Made by a program: the position numbers and the translations under genes
Part shown: positions 1 to 11,289 of the stretch, piece by piece
Position numbering within the stretch: the first letter of the stretch is position 1
How the letters are laid out: each line of letters opens with the position of its first letter
Origin: Myrmaecium sp. VS I D KN 1
Taxonomy: Eukaryota; Ascomycota; Dothideomycetes; Valsariales; Valsariaceae
NCBI GenBank assembly: GCA_019775845.1
Contig: JADQAV010000074.1
Span: 1 to 50,708, forward strand
Length of the DNA: 50,708 nucleotides
Direction of reading: 5' to 3'
The notes under the pieces: generated by a model
What the model was told of the DNA's origin: nothing
The model's database searches: none
What the model saw: the letters and a program-made list of their open reading frames with translations, nothing else

Positions 1-29
1 AAAAAAAAAAAAAAAAAAAAAAAAAAAAA
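1..29. repeat. poly-A homopolymer at the window edge
   Basis: Twenty-nine consecutive A residues open the window, inside what should be the second intron of RPN7 (poly-T on the gene strand). A homopolymer at the very edge suggests an assembly break. It could also be a real pyrimidine tract. Confidence 0.8.
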
Positions 30-47
30 CATGGCGAAAACCCTTAC

Positions 48-1405
48 CGGTCCAGGAAGTCAACGGAGACGCCAAAGTCGTTGGCCATGCTCTGCAGACC
101 GACGACCCGGTAGCTCTGGAGCAGTTGCTGGTATCCGCGCAGCCGCATCTCGCGCACGAACCAGCTCCGGTGCTCGTACAGGTACCGGTCCTGGCTGAGG
201 AACGCGACCTCCACCTCCGCCAGCGCCTTGAAGAAGCCGCGGTAGTCGCCGTTGTAGAGGCTGTGGACGAGGCCGCGGAGCGGCGAGAAGTCCACGGCCG
301 CCTCCGCCTCCTGGTCCACGTCGGTGGATTGACCGAGGGTGGTGAGGTTGACCAGGGTAGGCTTGGGCGTCGCGCTCGTCTCGGTGACATCGCCCATCTC
401 CTCGTCGCCGGCGGCGGGACCCGATGACGCCTGTCCACTCAACGCGGACAGCTTCTGTTCTTGATCGCCCATGATAGCCTTGATCTCAGGTGCATCCACA
501 ACCTTGGACTTGAAGTCCACACGCTTCAGGGCCACAGAGCCAGCAAGCGTGGCGTAGATGACCAGGTCGGAATATGTGCAAAGCTCGTCGCTGGTGAACG
601 TCGACAGACTGTCGAGGAGGAGGGGAGCAGCCGAGGAGTAGGAGCGGACGGTGAGGTAGTGAATGCCGGAGTAGGCCTTGAGACGGTTGCGACGATCCCA
701 GTCACCACCGCTCTCCACCAGCGTGCTCGCGCGTTCGACCGTCTTCTTGACTAGCACCTTGTCACCGAAAAAGAGACCGACGCGGATGATGGCTAATACA
801 ATATCAATCTTGGTGCCGAGTATGCTCGTCTTCTCAAACACGCTCTCGTAAGCCGCGATCGCTTTATCCTGCAATTCTCCGCGTTAGCCACGACCCATCA
901 AACACCAACTCCAAGGCCCCTCCATGACCCGTCACCAGTCCATGCATACCTTATCACCCACTCGCGTCCAGAACTCAGCCCTCTTGCCGCGTGCCGCTTG
1001 TATCTCCGTCTCGCCCGCAGCCTCGATAGCACCGTCCTCTTCCTTCTGAATCTCCTCCAACTCCTTCTCATTCTCCTTCCTCAGGCTCTCATACAGCTCC
1101 TCGTCCCACGGCAGGCCGACGTCGAAGCTGGGCGTCTTGGTCGCGAGGATGGAGGCCGCGCTGGACGACGGCCGCCGGTGGCCCGCGGGCTGCGCGGCCG
1201 AGCCCTCGCCCTCCGCGTTCAGCACGCCCTCGACCGGGTGCGCGAGGTAGCGGTAGAAGGGCGCCATCTTGTGCTGGCGGATGGCATGCTGGACGGCCTT
1301 GAGGGAGGTCTCCTTGGTCGCCTTGCTCGCGGATGGGTTGCTGATCTGGAAGACGTGCTGCGCGAGCTTCAGCTTCGGCCACTTGGCGAACTGGATGTCA
1401 CCCAT
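48..1405 (-). CDS. RPN7: 26S proteasome regulatory subunit Rpn7 (PSMD6), 3' end missing
   Basis: Lid subunit of the 19S regulatory particle; it helps assemble the lid that recognises and deubiquitinates proteasome substrates in nucleus and cytosol. Exons are complement(950..1405) and complement(48..868). The 81-bp intron starts GTATGC and ends TTGCAG and keeps frame exactly, joining VGDK to DKAIAAY. The N-terminal helical repeats include HKMAPFYRYLAHP. The Rpn7 core follows, with GGDWDRRNRLKAYSG, FTSDELCTY and the start of the PCI domain (VREMRLRGYQQLLQSYR, ending SVDFLD). A GTAAG donor at 43-47 shows that another intron begins there, so roughly the last 60-70 residues (end of PCI) lie outside the window. 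Compared with the human protein there are low-complexity insertions near residues 65-85 and 245-290. It is transcribed divergently from ABD1. Identity is secure from many conserved blocks. Confidence 0.96.
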
Positions 1406-1999
1406 GGCGGCGTCGATGGCGGATCGCGGGAGAGCCGTGCGTGTGCGGATGGAAGGGAAGGGAGGCTGTCGCTGGGGATGTAGAGATGGGGCGGGCGTGC
1501 TGCGGTTGGTGGTGGTGAAGGCTGGTGGTGGATGACGGCGATCGTTTACACAAGCTGTCGGGGCCAGAAGATGGAAGGTGAGCTACCCATCTCGGCTAAA
1601 CCTGCCACGTACCGCCTTCGTCCCTTGAGGCTGACAATAATGTCATTGTCGAACCACACCGCTCCATGGCAGCTTGAATACCTGGCATGATTAAGATATT
1701 TCTTTGAATGATACGATTATCTGCTCGGAATTGACAGACACACGAATAGTCTTTGTCCGGACGAGCAGATCAATGCCATGATCCTAGGCTTGGCGAAAGG
1801 CAACGATTTCCGGCAGCCGTTTTGACCTACCCCGAGTACGCTATCTGCTTCGACGCCTACCTCTCACTTCCACCTCGAACCCAGGCCACTGAACAGATTC
1901 AAACTTTTCCTGGAGCTCAAGCTTTTCCATCTTATACTACCATCACACTGCGCCTTAGAAAAAGCCCGGAAAACACCAATTGCACCTCCACCCCCCGTC
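1406..1999. promoter_or_regulatory. divergent promoter region RPN7 / ABD1
   Basis: A 594-bp spacer between two outward-facing genes must hold both promoters. I see no canonical proteasome-associated element (GGTGGCAAA) on either strand and no convincing TATA box. The last 200 bp before the ABD1 start are pyrimidine-rich, as is usual for mould 5' leaders. Confidence 0.5.
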
Positions 2000-3526
2000 A
2001 TGCCGGCCCCCGAGGACGCAGCAGCCGCCCGCGGCCAAAAACGCGAACGCTCCCGCTCGCCCTCCCGCTCACCTCCCCGCGCGCGCAAGCGGCCCGGCGC
2101 CGGGTCCCGGATCAGCATCGCGGACCGCGACGCGGCGCTGAAGCGGCAGCAGGAGCGGGAGCGGGAGGCCTCGAAGCAAGCCCAGGCGACGATCCACGCG
2201 CGCGGCGTGCACGACGTGGTGCGGCAGCACTACAACTCGGTGCCGGAGCGGGGCCGGGAGTGGCGGAAGACGGACAGCAAGATCAAGGGCCTGCGCAGCT
2301 ACAACAATTGGGTGAAGAGCTGTTTGATTCAGAAGTTTGCCCGTAAGGGGGAGGAGGAGGAGGAGCAGCAGCACCGTCGGGGCGGCATGCTGGTGCTGGA
2401 TATGGGGTGTGGGAAGGGTGGTGATCTGCAGAAGTGGCAGAGTGCGCCGGATCGGGTGGAGCTGTATATTGGCGCCGACCCGGCGGATGTGTCAATCAAT
2501 CAGGCACGAGAGCGCTATCAGCAGATGGTGCGGAGGCCGGGAAGAGGCAGATTCCAAAAGCCGGTCTTTCATGCGGAGTTTCACGTCAAGGATTGCTTCG
2601 GGGAGTGGCTGGGCGATATACCGATCATTCGGGACGTGGGAATCGACCCGAGCGTGGGACCGGCCAACAACTTGCCGCAGCGATTCGGCGGAGGCGGCTT
2701 CGATATCGTCTCGATGATGTTCTGCATGCATTACGCGTTTGAGAGCGAAGAGAAGGCGCGAGGGATGCTGCGGAACGTTGCAGGTGCGCTCAAGAGAGGA
2801 GGGCGTTTCATCGGTGTCATCCCGAACTCGGACGTGCTCAGCGCAAAGGTCGAAGCGCATCACAAGAAGAACCGCGAGGCGGGAGGAAAGGGAGGAGAGG
2901 AGCCCAAGCCGGTAGAGACCAATGGCGGCGAAAGTCCACCGTTCACGTTCGACAGTGACGACGACTGGGACCCGGAGAAGAGCTTGGACACCGAGAAACC
3001 CAAAGCTGAGGAGCCCAAGCCCGAGGAGTCGAAATCGGATCAGCCGCAAGAGCCCGCCGACGGCGACAAAAAGGCCGAAGACGACAGCAAACCGAAAGAC
3101 GAGAGCCTCGAATGGGGCAACAGCATCTACCGCGTCAAGTTCCCCGGCAAGACGCCGCACGACGGCATCTTCCGGCCGCCGTACGGGTGGAAGTACTTCT
3201 ACTTCCTCGAGGAGGCGGTCGAGGAGGTGCCCGAGTATGTCGTGCCGTGGGAAGCTTTCCGTGCGCTTGCGGAGGACTACAACCTGGAACTCGACTACCG
3301 CAAGCCGTTCAACGAGGTGTGGGACGAGGAGAAGGATGATCGCGAACTTGGGCCGTTGGCTGAGAGGATGAGGGTTCGTGGGGAGGGAAGGGGTCCGCTG
3401 CTGATTTCAGATGAGGAGATGGAAGCTGCGAGTATGTCTCTCTTCGCGTTGGGCCCACTTGGAGCCTACATCACTAACTGACTGTTACCAGGTTTCTACC
3501 ATGCCTTCTGCTTCCACAAGGTCTAA
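2000..3526 (+). CDS. ABD1: mRNA cap guanine-N7 methyltransferase
   Basis: Transfers methyl from SAM to N7 of the cap guanosine of nascent nuclear mRNA. Exons 2000..3431 and 3492..3526 give 488 residues. The 60-bp intron (GTATGT...ACCAG) swaps a false end for the family's typical tail, FYHAFCFHKV. The first 60 residues are Arg/Ser-rich and basic. The catalytic domain starts near 70 (HYN, then RSYNNWVKSCLI). The SAM-binding motif I, LDMGCGKGGDLQKW, lies near residue 133, with ADPADVSINQA after it and FDIVSMMFCMHYAFES further on. A highly acidic, Pro/Lys-rich insertion of about 75 residues (near 293-370) splits the domain just before the conserved YRVKFPG segment; it probably loops out. The start fits a pyrimidine-rich leader. 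Function is secure; the role of the insert is unknown. Confidence 0.96.
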
Positions 3527-4269
3527 GGGCATGTTTCACGACCACGAACACGACGATTGCTAGCCTTGCAATGAAAGCCAGATTTCTGGGTCATTTTCAT
3601 ACACATCTCGAACGTGACGAACTCGAAAAAAGTGAAGGGAGCGTGCGGAGAGATTGGGGGTTCAATGAAACGCTGCGGATTTTATGCATTGTGAAACGCG
3701 GATCCATGCCTTTAAGGAAATAGTAAAACTCACCGTGAAGATACTACGTTAATGAGTCAGAGAATACCTACTAGAATCTATCTCAAAGTTCCGTCTGGCA
3801 CACTGGGTTCCGTGTATTTCCCGTACCTTTTTTTCGTCCTCCACTCCTGCGACGGGACTCGGAGGCAGATAAGTGCTTATATAAGCGAACCATAAGCCCG
3901 CAGCCCGCCAATCGTCGTGACCTCCGAAAGCGGAAGGGCGGCCTGGGGCAGCAGCCTTATCGGGCGTTCTCGTCATCTGGCCGTCCATCTGGCCGAGGTC
4001 CCAGCTCGGATTCCCCCTGGCCCATCCGGCCTCGCACTGCCGAACCAGCGCATTCACAAGCCTCCACTTACCCCGGATTCAAGACGCCCACCCTTGACCC
4101 GTGGGCCTGCTTCCGTTCTTCCACTGCGAACCTCCTCCTTGCTGACTCCTTCTGAACAACTCACCCCGTCGCTCCTTTCTTCACGCCTTGCGCCTTCATC
4201 TATCCCGCTCATCCCACCAACACATCGAATCCATCCGTGCCTCTCGAATCTACCAGCATACCGCCCACC
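3527..4269 (+). promoter_or_regulatory. ABD1 3' flank and PEX11 promoter
   Basis: No gene seen. It holds an AP-1/Gcn4-like TGAGTCA at 3753-3759 and a TATA-like TTATATAAG at 3877-3885, followed by a CT-rich leader up to the PEX11 ATG. Whether these sites are used is inference. Confidence 0.45.
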
Positions 4270-5346
4270 ATGGTCGCCGGCGAAGCCCTCATCTACCACC
4301 CGAGCGTGTCGCACTACCTCCGCTTCGTCGCGACGACCGGTACGAGACGCCCAGATACACATCCTCCCGTCCTCCCTCACGCAGCAACACCTTACAACAC
4401 CCCCTCTCCCTCCGCTTCACCCTCTCCCCCCTCCCCCTCCCTCCTCCGATCACCCTACCCTTGCTAACCCACCCCCCTCCCAGTCGGCCGCGACAAGCTC
4501 CTCCGACTGCTACAGTACTACGCCCGCTTTTACGCCTGGTACCTCTACCGGACCAACGCGCCGGCGGCCGCGATCGCGCCCTACGAGGCGATCAAGCGGC
4601 AGTTCGGCCTGGCGCGCAAGCTGCTCCGGCTGGGCAAGAGCGTCGAGCACCTCCGGGCGGCGGCGCAGGCGGCCGACGCCAAGAGCGGCTCCGGCCCCGG
4701 CGGTCGCCTCGATCGCGTCTTGCAGGCCTGCGCCGTGGGTCGTCAGCTCGGGTACGCGGCGTACTTTGCCGCGGATAATGTCACGGTGGTATGTGTTCTT
4801 CTTGCGTAGATGCCTGGGGAAGGGAGAAGTCTCCGGAAGAGTCGGAGGGATTTATGAGGAGAGGATATGAGCTGATATGTGCCGGCCAGATCGACGCCGC
4901 CGGCATCCGGCCCTTCGCCGGCGCGAAGCGGTTTCAGCGCGAGGCCCAGCGGGCATGGTTCTCCGGGCTGACGTTCAGCATCGTGGCCGGGATCTACACG
5001 CTGTACCGGCTGCGGCAGCGGGCCGCGGTGGTGGATCGTAAGGAAGGCGAGGGTGCGGTGGAGGCGAAGAAGCTGGAGAGGTACGTCTCACATATTCTAC
5101 TACGTCCTTGCCATTCAAGGGAAGATTGTGTTTTGGCTCGAGAGCAGACTAGCTAACGTGGTTCGTGTGTTCGCAAATAACAGGGAGGGCAACGCGGCCA
5201 AGCTCCAGCTCATCCAGGACCTATGCGACATCACGGTTCCGACGGCCGGGCTGGGCTTGCTGCCTCTGGACGACGGGCTCGTGGGCTTGGCGGGCACGCT
5301 CAGCTCGATGCTGGGCATCTATTCGCAGTGGAAGAAGACGACGTGA
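4270..5346 (+). CDS. PEX11: peroxin 11, peroxisome proliferation factor
   Basis: Peroxisomal membrane protein that elongates the membrane before fission and sets peroxisome number. Four exons (4270..4339, 4484..4788, 4890..5080, 5184..5346) join in frame to 242 residues, close to the 236 of yeast Pex11. Introns of 144, 101 and 103 bp have good GT/AG ends, with a TTGCTAACCC branch site in the first and GCTAACG in the third. Matching blocks are YHPSVSHYLRF at the N-terminus, GRDKLLRLLQYYARF, the amphipathic RKLLRLGKSVEHL, RQLGYAAYFAADN, WFSGLTFSIVAGIYTLYRL as the first hydrophobic segment, and LIQDLCDITVPT-AGLGLLPLDDGLVGLAGT as the final membrane segment. A TATA-like box lies about 385 bp upstream. 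No oddities. Confidence 0.95.
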
Positions 5347-7520
5347 GCATGCTCGCAGGAGCTTGGTCTGTGCGGGACGCCGGAGTTTGGATGTGTCTCT
5401 CCGCGAGACTAGAGAAGATGATGTTGTTGTTTTCTTTCTTGAGGTGGTTGTTCATATTTTAGTTTTCTCTCTTCTTTTCTTTTTTTCATTCGTACGTGGG
5501 CGATGCGGTCTATGGATCCATGTTGCTGTTCTTTTGCTGAGTGGGAATGGAGTCGACCCGAGATTCTTTTTCTGCGAGATGACGGCAGAAGGATTGTATG
5601 GTATGGTGTGTATGGATGGTCACTCGTAGGAAGAGGAGGATTGATTGGACGCTGTCTCCATGTTTGTACTTTCGTAGCCATTTTATTCACCACATGCATA
5701 TATACTGTACTAGCTCCTCGTTTCTTTTCTTTTCATTTCTCTTTTGTTTCTCGGGTGATCTATTATCTCTCCGTCGAGGAAGGGACTTCTCCTTGCCGTT
5801 CTTTTGTATTTCCTTTCTTTTCTTTTCAGTTGGCCTTCGAGGGACGTTTCATTCCTCTGTCCTTCCTCTCTCCCTGTCCGCGATCCCTTCCGGGTACTGC
5901 TCGATTACCGTATGCAGGTGGGATGCTCTACGGATGTATGTCCTGTGCTGTGCTTATATGTCGACCTTCGTGATGTGATACGTTCAAGAGATGAATGCGG
6001 TGTGCGGACGTGTTCAGCGTGCTGTGTGGGCTCAAGAACGGGAGTTTTGAGAGGGGGGTTTGATGAGCAGTTCAAATGCCGGAGAGAGCAAGAGAGGGAA
6101 GGGAGGGTGATGTTGAGAGTGCGGAGGGTAAGGTATATATATTTTGATAGGGAGCGTAGGAGTACGTTGACCTAGATGGCAACGCCAACAGCTCCCGTCC
6201 ATCCATCATAAATCCCTGCATCCTTAGCAAGTAACGAACGAACGAAAGATAAAAAGAAAATTGAAAGGAAAAAAAATGTCCAGGTTCGACGATCTTCCAC
6301 CAACCTACGCGTCTCTCGTCCCTACTACTCCGTACATTACCCCCTCCCCCGGTACCCAGCAGCAGCCAATCAACTCGAGCATATGCAGAACGTGAAAGAT
6401 GAGTTACATAAAAGTAGGTGGCCTTTCTTCGGCGGCCGGTATACCAGGCACCAGGAGGAAGGGAAGAAAGAGAAGACGAAGAAAAATTTTGCGTGGTCGA
6501 AGGATTTGGGTGGGGAGGAGGGAGGGTCGTGGGATCGATCGAGGGAGCGCTTGGATACTGTGGTATATGATCGTGAGCATGTGATAACTCACTGGACCGC
6601 TGAGGAAGATGGACGTCGCCGCGTCTTCAGCGTACTATATGCTTTTCCAGTGTTATACACAAAGAACACTCGTATAGATACCTGCTGACAAAGTACTTAT
6701 ATCCATCTCGTTCATCCAATTGTCGCTCCCAGCCTCGTGGCCTTAACGCTACTACGGTCCACCCCGCGGGAGGAAGGGTGTGGCTGCCGAACAGTTACGC
6801 CGGCGGCGCAGTTGTTGAGTGGGCGGGGAGGTGAGGGGTCGGGGGATTCGGTTGGTCGGCAGCCAGCCAGTGATAGCCAGCCGTATCAGCTGCATCTTCA
6901 CCTCCACCACCACCGCCACGGCCCGCCAGCCCATCACGGCCAACCGTTCGAGCAGGTGGACGGGCGGATAAGGAGGAAAGGGAAGGGATGTGGGCAGGTG
7001 GGATGATTCTTTACCTGACCTTACTTTACCTTACTTGAGATAGTATCTACGGTACTTTCACTACTCCCACCTATTACTACGACTACTACCTATCACTTAT
7101 CTCCATCTGAACTCAACTTGGAGTTACGCCGAGCGGTGGCAGATCGGATCGTACAATACAAGGGTACATCCTACTTAAACCTCCCTCGGGACCCTCCCTG
7201 CCTTACCCTGGATCTCGGTTCCCCCCCCATCCCTCCATCCCACGACCTCCCTTCCCTCTCCCTCTCCCTGCTCTTCCAACTTTTTTTCTCCCCTTCCTCA
7301 CTTCCACACACGTTGATCCGTTCTCGACCCTCAGTTGTCCAGGACGGGTACCGTGCCGGCACATTCACTACTAATCTTCGACGAGTCATATATAAGTAGA
7401 CCATCTACTCACTCTCAGCCGTATCGAACACATCATTCCGCCTAGACAGTCTTGCTCTCTTCCCTCGTGCGACTGTGAATCGTGCTACCGTCTCTATCTC
7501 CTCTGCCCTACGCAGCAACC
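5347..7520. other. 2.2-kb spacer, PEX11 3' flank and GIT1-like promoter
   Basis: No gene supported. The stretch holds T-rich tracts near 5440-5480 and 5740-5850, a purine-rich stretch near 6240-6275, and short open frames without family features. Near 7013-7035 the short words TTACC and TTACTT recur. From 7190 a CT-rich leader runs to the MFS start, with a TATA-like box at 7389-7396. Confidence 0.6.
7389..7396 (+). promoter_or_regulatory. TATA-like box of the MFS transporter gene
   Basis: TATATAAG lies 125 bp before the ATG at 7521, with CT-rich DNA on both sides. Position and sequence fit a regulated core promoter; use is not shown. Confidence 0.45.
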
Positions 7521-9362
7521 ATGTCCGAAGAAGACATCCGCACGCAAAAAGTCCCCGGCGAGGGGGATGCCCAGATGCACCAGCTCCCCTCGGGGGAGGC
7601 CATCTCGCAACGACGAGGCAGCCTCGTCGCGACCGATAAAAGCACCTGGGAGCGTCTCTGGCCCGTCATCGCCTGCGGCGCCGGCCTCTTCTCCGATGGC
7701 TACCTCAATGGCGTGCGTGTGAACTCCCGTCCTCCGTCTTCCCCGATGCGACAGCTGGACTGACAGCCCGATGCGACGACATAGGTAATCGGCTCGGTCA
7801 ACACCATGCTCTCCACCATCTACCCGGACACCTACGCCAATTCGCCCGCGCAGAACAATGTCTCCTCTATCACCTTTGCAGGTAGGACAAACTCAGTCTT
7901 CTCAGAGCAACACGCCGGTCGAGAAACTGACATGTGAACTCCAAGGTACCGTGGTGGGCATGCTTGTCTTCGGCTTCACCAGCGACCGCTTCTCCCGTAA
8001 ATGGTCCCTGTTCATCTCGACCATCATCATCCTGCTCTTCGCCGCATTAGGCGCGGGCTCCTACGGCGCGGGCGGCAGCGAGGGCGGCCTCTTCGCCGCC
8101 CTCGCCGCCTATCGTTTCTTCCTCGGGATCGGTATCGGTGGCGAGTACCCCGCGGGCAGCGTGGGCTGCGCCGAAAGCACCGGCGAGCTGAAGTCGGGCA
8201 CGCGGAACCGCTGGTTTGTGCTGTTCACCAACGTCCAGATCGACTTCGGCTTCGTCGTGGCCGCTATCGTGCCCATGATTGTCGTACGTGCGCGCCTCGC
8301 TCCAGGAGAGCAATTCGATTCTACGACACGCCTGACCCACTGACCAACGACTCCCTAGGTTCTCATCACCACGGAAAAGCACCTCCGCCTCGCCTGGCGC
8401 ATCTGCCTCGGCCTGGGCGTCATTCCGCCGCTCTCGCTCCTCTACATCCGTCTCAAGCTCCGTGAGCCCGAAGCCTACCGGCGCGAGAACATGTCCCGCG
8501 CGCCCACGCCCTGGCTCCTGATCCTGAAGTTCTACTGGTGGCGCCTCTCCATCGTCTCGCTGATCTGGTTCCTGTACGACTTCTCGGCCTACAGCTTCGG
8601 CATCTACTCCTCCTCCATCCTGGCCAACCTGCTCGGGGACGACTACCCGCTCTGGAAGTCCTTCGGCTGGAACACGCTGATCACCTTCTTCTACGTGCCC
8701 GGCTGCCTCGCCGGCGCTTTCCTCGCCGACATCCCCTGGCTCGGCCCCAAGCGCACCCTCGTCATCGGCACCGTCACCCAGGGCATCGTCGGCTTCATCA
8801 TGGCCGGCTGCTACGCCAAGCTGAGCGAGCCCAAGAACGTGGCCGGCTTCGTCGTCGTGTACGGCGTCTTCCTCGCCCTCGGCGAGCTCGGTCCGGGCGA
8901 CAACATCGGCCTGATGGCCAGCAAGACGAGCGCGACCGCCATTCGGTAAGTCCACTTTCCCCCCACAGCACCCTCCACCATCCCTTCCTCACCGACTAAC
9001 CTTTTCTATCCAGGGGCAAATACTACGGCATCGCTGCCGCCCTCGGCAAGGTCGGCGCCTTTGTCGGCTCCTACGTCTTCCCCATCATCCAGGACCACGC
9101 CCCGAACCCGACCCGGCGCGGCCAGGACCCGTTCTTCGTCGGGTCCGCCCTCGCCATCTTCTCCGGCCTCGTCGCCGCCGCCCTCCTCCCCTCCGTCGGC
9201 CAGGACACCATCGAGTTTGAGGATGCGCGGTTCCGCGACCACCTTGCCCGGCATGGGTATGATGTTAGTTTGTTAGGGAGTCCTGCTGCTGTCTCTGATG
9301 GGGAGGCGGGTGGAGTGGTTGTGGCGGAGGAGACGGGGGAGAAGGGGAGGGTTGTGGTGTGA
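7521..9362 (+). CDS. MFS glycerophosphodiester (glycerophosphoinositol) permease, Git1-like
   Basis: Twelve-TM major facilitator, most like the phosphate:H+ symporter branch that includes yeast Git1, which imports glycerophosphoinositol and related phosphodiesters across the plasma membrane. Exons 7521..7712, 7785..7881, 7946..8283, 8359..8945 and 9014..9362 give 520 residues; the four introns are 64-75 bp and all keep frame. Landmarks are DGYLNGVIGSVNTML in TM1, GFTSDRFSRKW as the loop 2-3 motif, RFFLGIGIGGEYPAGS in TM4, LREPEAYRREN in the central loop, FGIYSSSILANLLGDDYP in TM7-8, and ALGELGPGDN in TM10. The start at 7521 is preferred over an in-frame ATG 39 bp upstream because of its context (CAACCATGT). 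The last 40 residues are soluble and variable. The exact substrate (phosphodiester or phosphate) is inferred. Confidence 0.9.
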
Positions 9363-9627
9363 GTGGCTGGGAAGAGTAGATTCTTTCGTTCTTCGTCTTT
9401 TCCCTTTTCGTTTCCTAATGATAGATGTTGTATGTTCAGGATGGGAGAACGGATCGCGAATAGAGGGATAAAGAAGGGGACGTGGGGCATCTTTTGGTTT
9501 CAGAAAAAACGAAAACATTGATCGATATTGAAAGTTAGAAAACAATGAGCAACACCCCAATGAGGAAAGAAGAACCCAGGAAACGAAAAGAATCTCCGCC
9601 TTTCTCCCCTCACCCCACCTTCCCAAT

Positions 9628-10710
9628 CTAGACATCGATACCCTCAACAGTAACGCCCTTCTGCCAGGTATACTGCAACTCCTCCGCCACCGCCGTCGCG
9701 CTCTCCACGCTCACCATCGCCGCGACGAGATACAACGCGGCATCCATCCCCGCCGTGCCACCACCGCTGGTAATCACCCGCAGCCCGCCCAACCGCAGCG
9801 CCGCCCGCCGCGCATTGCTCTCCCGCCGCCGACTCTCCTTCCACGCATTACTCCCCTTGCGCGCAACCACACTCGGTCGGCGCCCCGCCGCCCCACCGCC
9901 TTCCGCGGCGGCAGCCTCTGCCCCCGGCCGCCGCCGCAGCACGAACGGGTTCTCGTCCACGTCGGCGCCGAGGTCGAAGCGGGCGTTGTTGACGACGTAG
10001 CGGGCGTCGTCGAGGACGTCGGTGCGCTCGGCGGCGTCCATGGCGGAGGCGACCTTGCACGCGTTCGCGAGCCGGATGAGCCGCGAGGGGTGCGTGGTGG
10101 CGGCGAGGCCGCGCAGGAGGCCGGCGTGCGCGAGCAAGAGGCTCCCTGTGCTGATGGAGAGGAGGGTGCGTTCTTTGGTCGGGTCGGATTGTTGGAGGGT
10201 GGCCCAGGCTTGGAGGAGCGGGATGGGTTCTGGTGGGGTTGGGGTGGAGGTGGGGGACAGGGAGGCGTGGGTCCCGCCGGGGATGATCAGGATGTCGTAG
10301 TCGGCGAGGGAGGCGTGGGCGTCGGTGTAGTCCATGTCGGCGGTGATGGTGAGGCCTTGGGCGGAGGTGACGGTTTGGGAGGGGGCGCAGGTTTCGAGGT
10401 TGAAGGCGGGTGTTACTGTGGGGTTAGTTAGCTTTGTGGTTTGTATTTGTGCGCTTCTCCTGTCTCTCGTGCGTGAGGCTTTCGGCTACAGGTCATACAT
10501 GATATTCTGTCTTTCCCGCGATGTGGAGGGGGTGACATGACAGTGAAGGGATGGTATTAGTATCTTACTTTCGTCCTTGGGATCGTGACGCGCTTGATGC
10601 AGGACCTCCAGCGGACCGGTGAAGTCGAGCGTGTCGAAGCCCGGGGCCAGAGCCACCAGGACCTGGTAGACGTACTCCTTCTCCGTCGAGGACTCAGCAA
10701 TGGCACTCAT
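9628..10710 (-). CDS. DJ-1/PfpI family protein, nucleophile Cys replaced by Ser
   Basis: Class I glutamine-amidotransferase-like fold of the DJ-1/PfpI superfamily, usually chaperones, glyoxalases or hydratases with a nucleophilic Cys. Exons complement(10569..10710) and complement(9628..10415), joined over a 153-bp intron with a CTAACTAAC branch region, give 309 residues. It opens with VYQVLVALAPGFDTLDFTGP, the family's first strand and acidic residue, then DYDILIIPGG. The nucleophile elbow normally reads V/I-C-T-G; here it is SISTGSLLLAHAGLLRG, with Ser136 where Cys belongs (codon complement(10150..10152)). The TSGGGTAGMDAALYLVA segment follows. Between the ARYVVNN strand and that segment lies an Arg/Ala-rich insertion of about 60 residues. 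It may be a binding or regulatory homologue rather than a Cys enzyme. The gene converges with the MFS gene (265 bp apart). Confidence 0.88.
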
Positions 10711-11289
10711 CTTGAAAGGCGGGTGATTGGGTGGTGGGTTTGTAAAGTTGGAAGGGGTGAAGTTAAGGAGAGGAGAGGAGAGGAAGAGAAGAGGGGAGGG
10801 AAGAGGCAGGAGGAGGGGCAGGGAGGCGATTGCAGTGTACTATTTATTGTCCTGATGATCTCCACTGGAGCTTACCCCGCAATCCCCGCATCCCCCCGCA
10901 TGGGGAAAGTTCGCCTGGTCTCCCCCGCAGACCACCACTCACTAGACCAGTTAGGGGATGATGTCAGGCACCGCTGGACCTAAATATTTGGGGAGGTTTC
11001 GTCTCGCAGCCTCACATAAGAACATCAATTATCGCAAAGGCTCATGGGGATTATCTACCGAAGTACATATTTTCGTCTATGTACTGAGTGGTCGCCATAC
11101 CAAGCGGACACGGCGGTTGGGATAATGTACATATACATACATCCAGTACATGTTGTCCATCCTACTCTATCTCTATATTGCCAGCTCTACCAAGGATGGA
11201 GAGAACAGGCCCATCTCCCATCTCAAGAGAAACGCCAGATCAGGTCTCCCATCCATACGCCACCGGCCGAAAGCACCTGGTACTGTGCA
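10711..11289. promoter_or_regulatory. promoter region of the DJ-1-like gene
   Basis: Spacer of 579 bp upstream of the minus-strand DJ-1-like gene and downstream of the ATPase gene. It is purine-rich on + near 10760-10830 (GGAGAGGAGA repeats, so CT-rich on the gene strand). No other gene seen. Confidence 0.45.
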
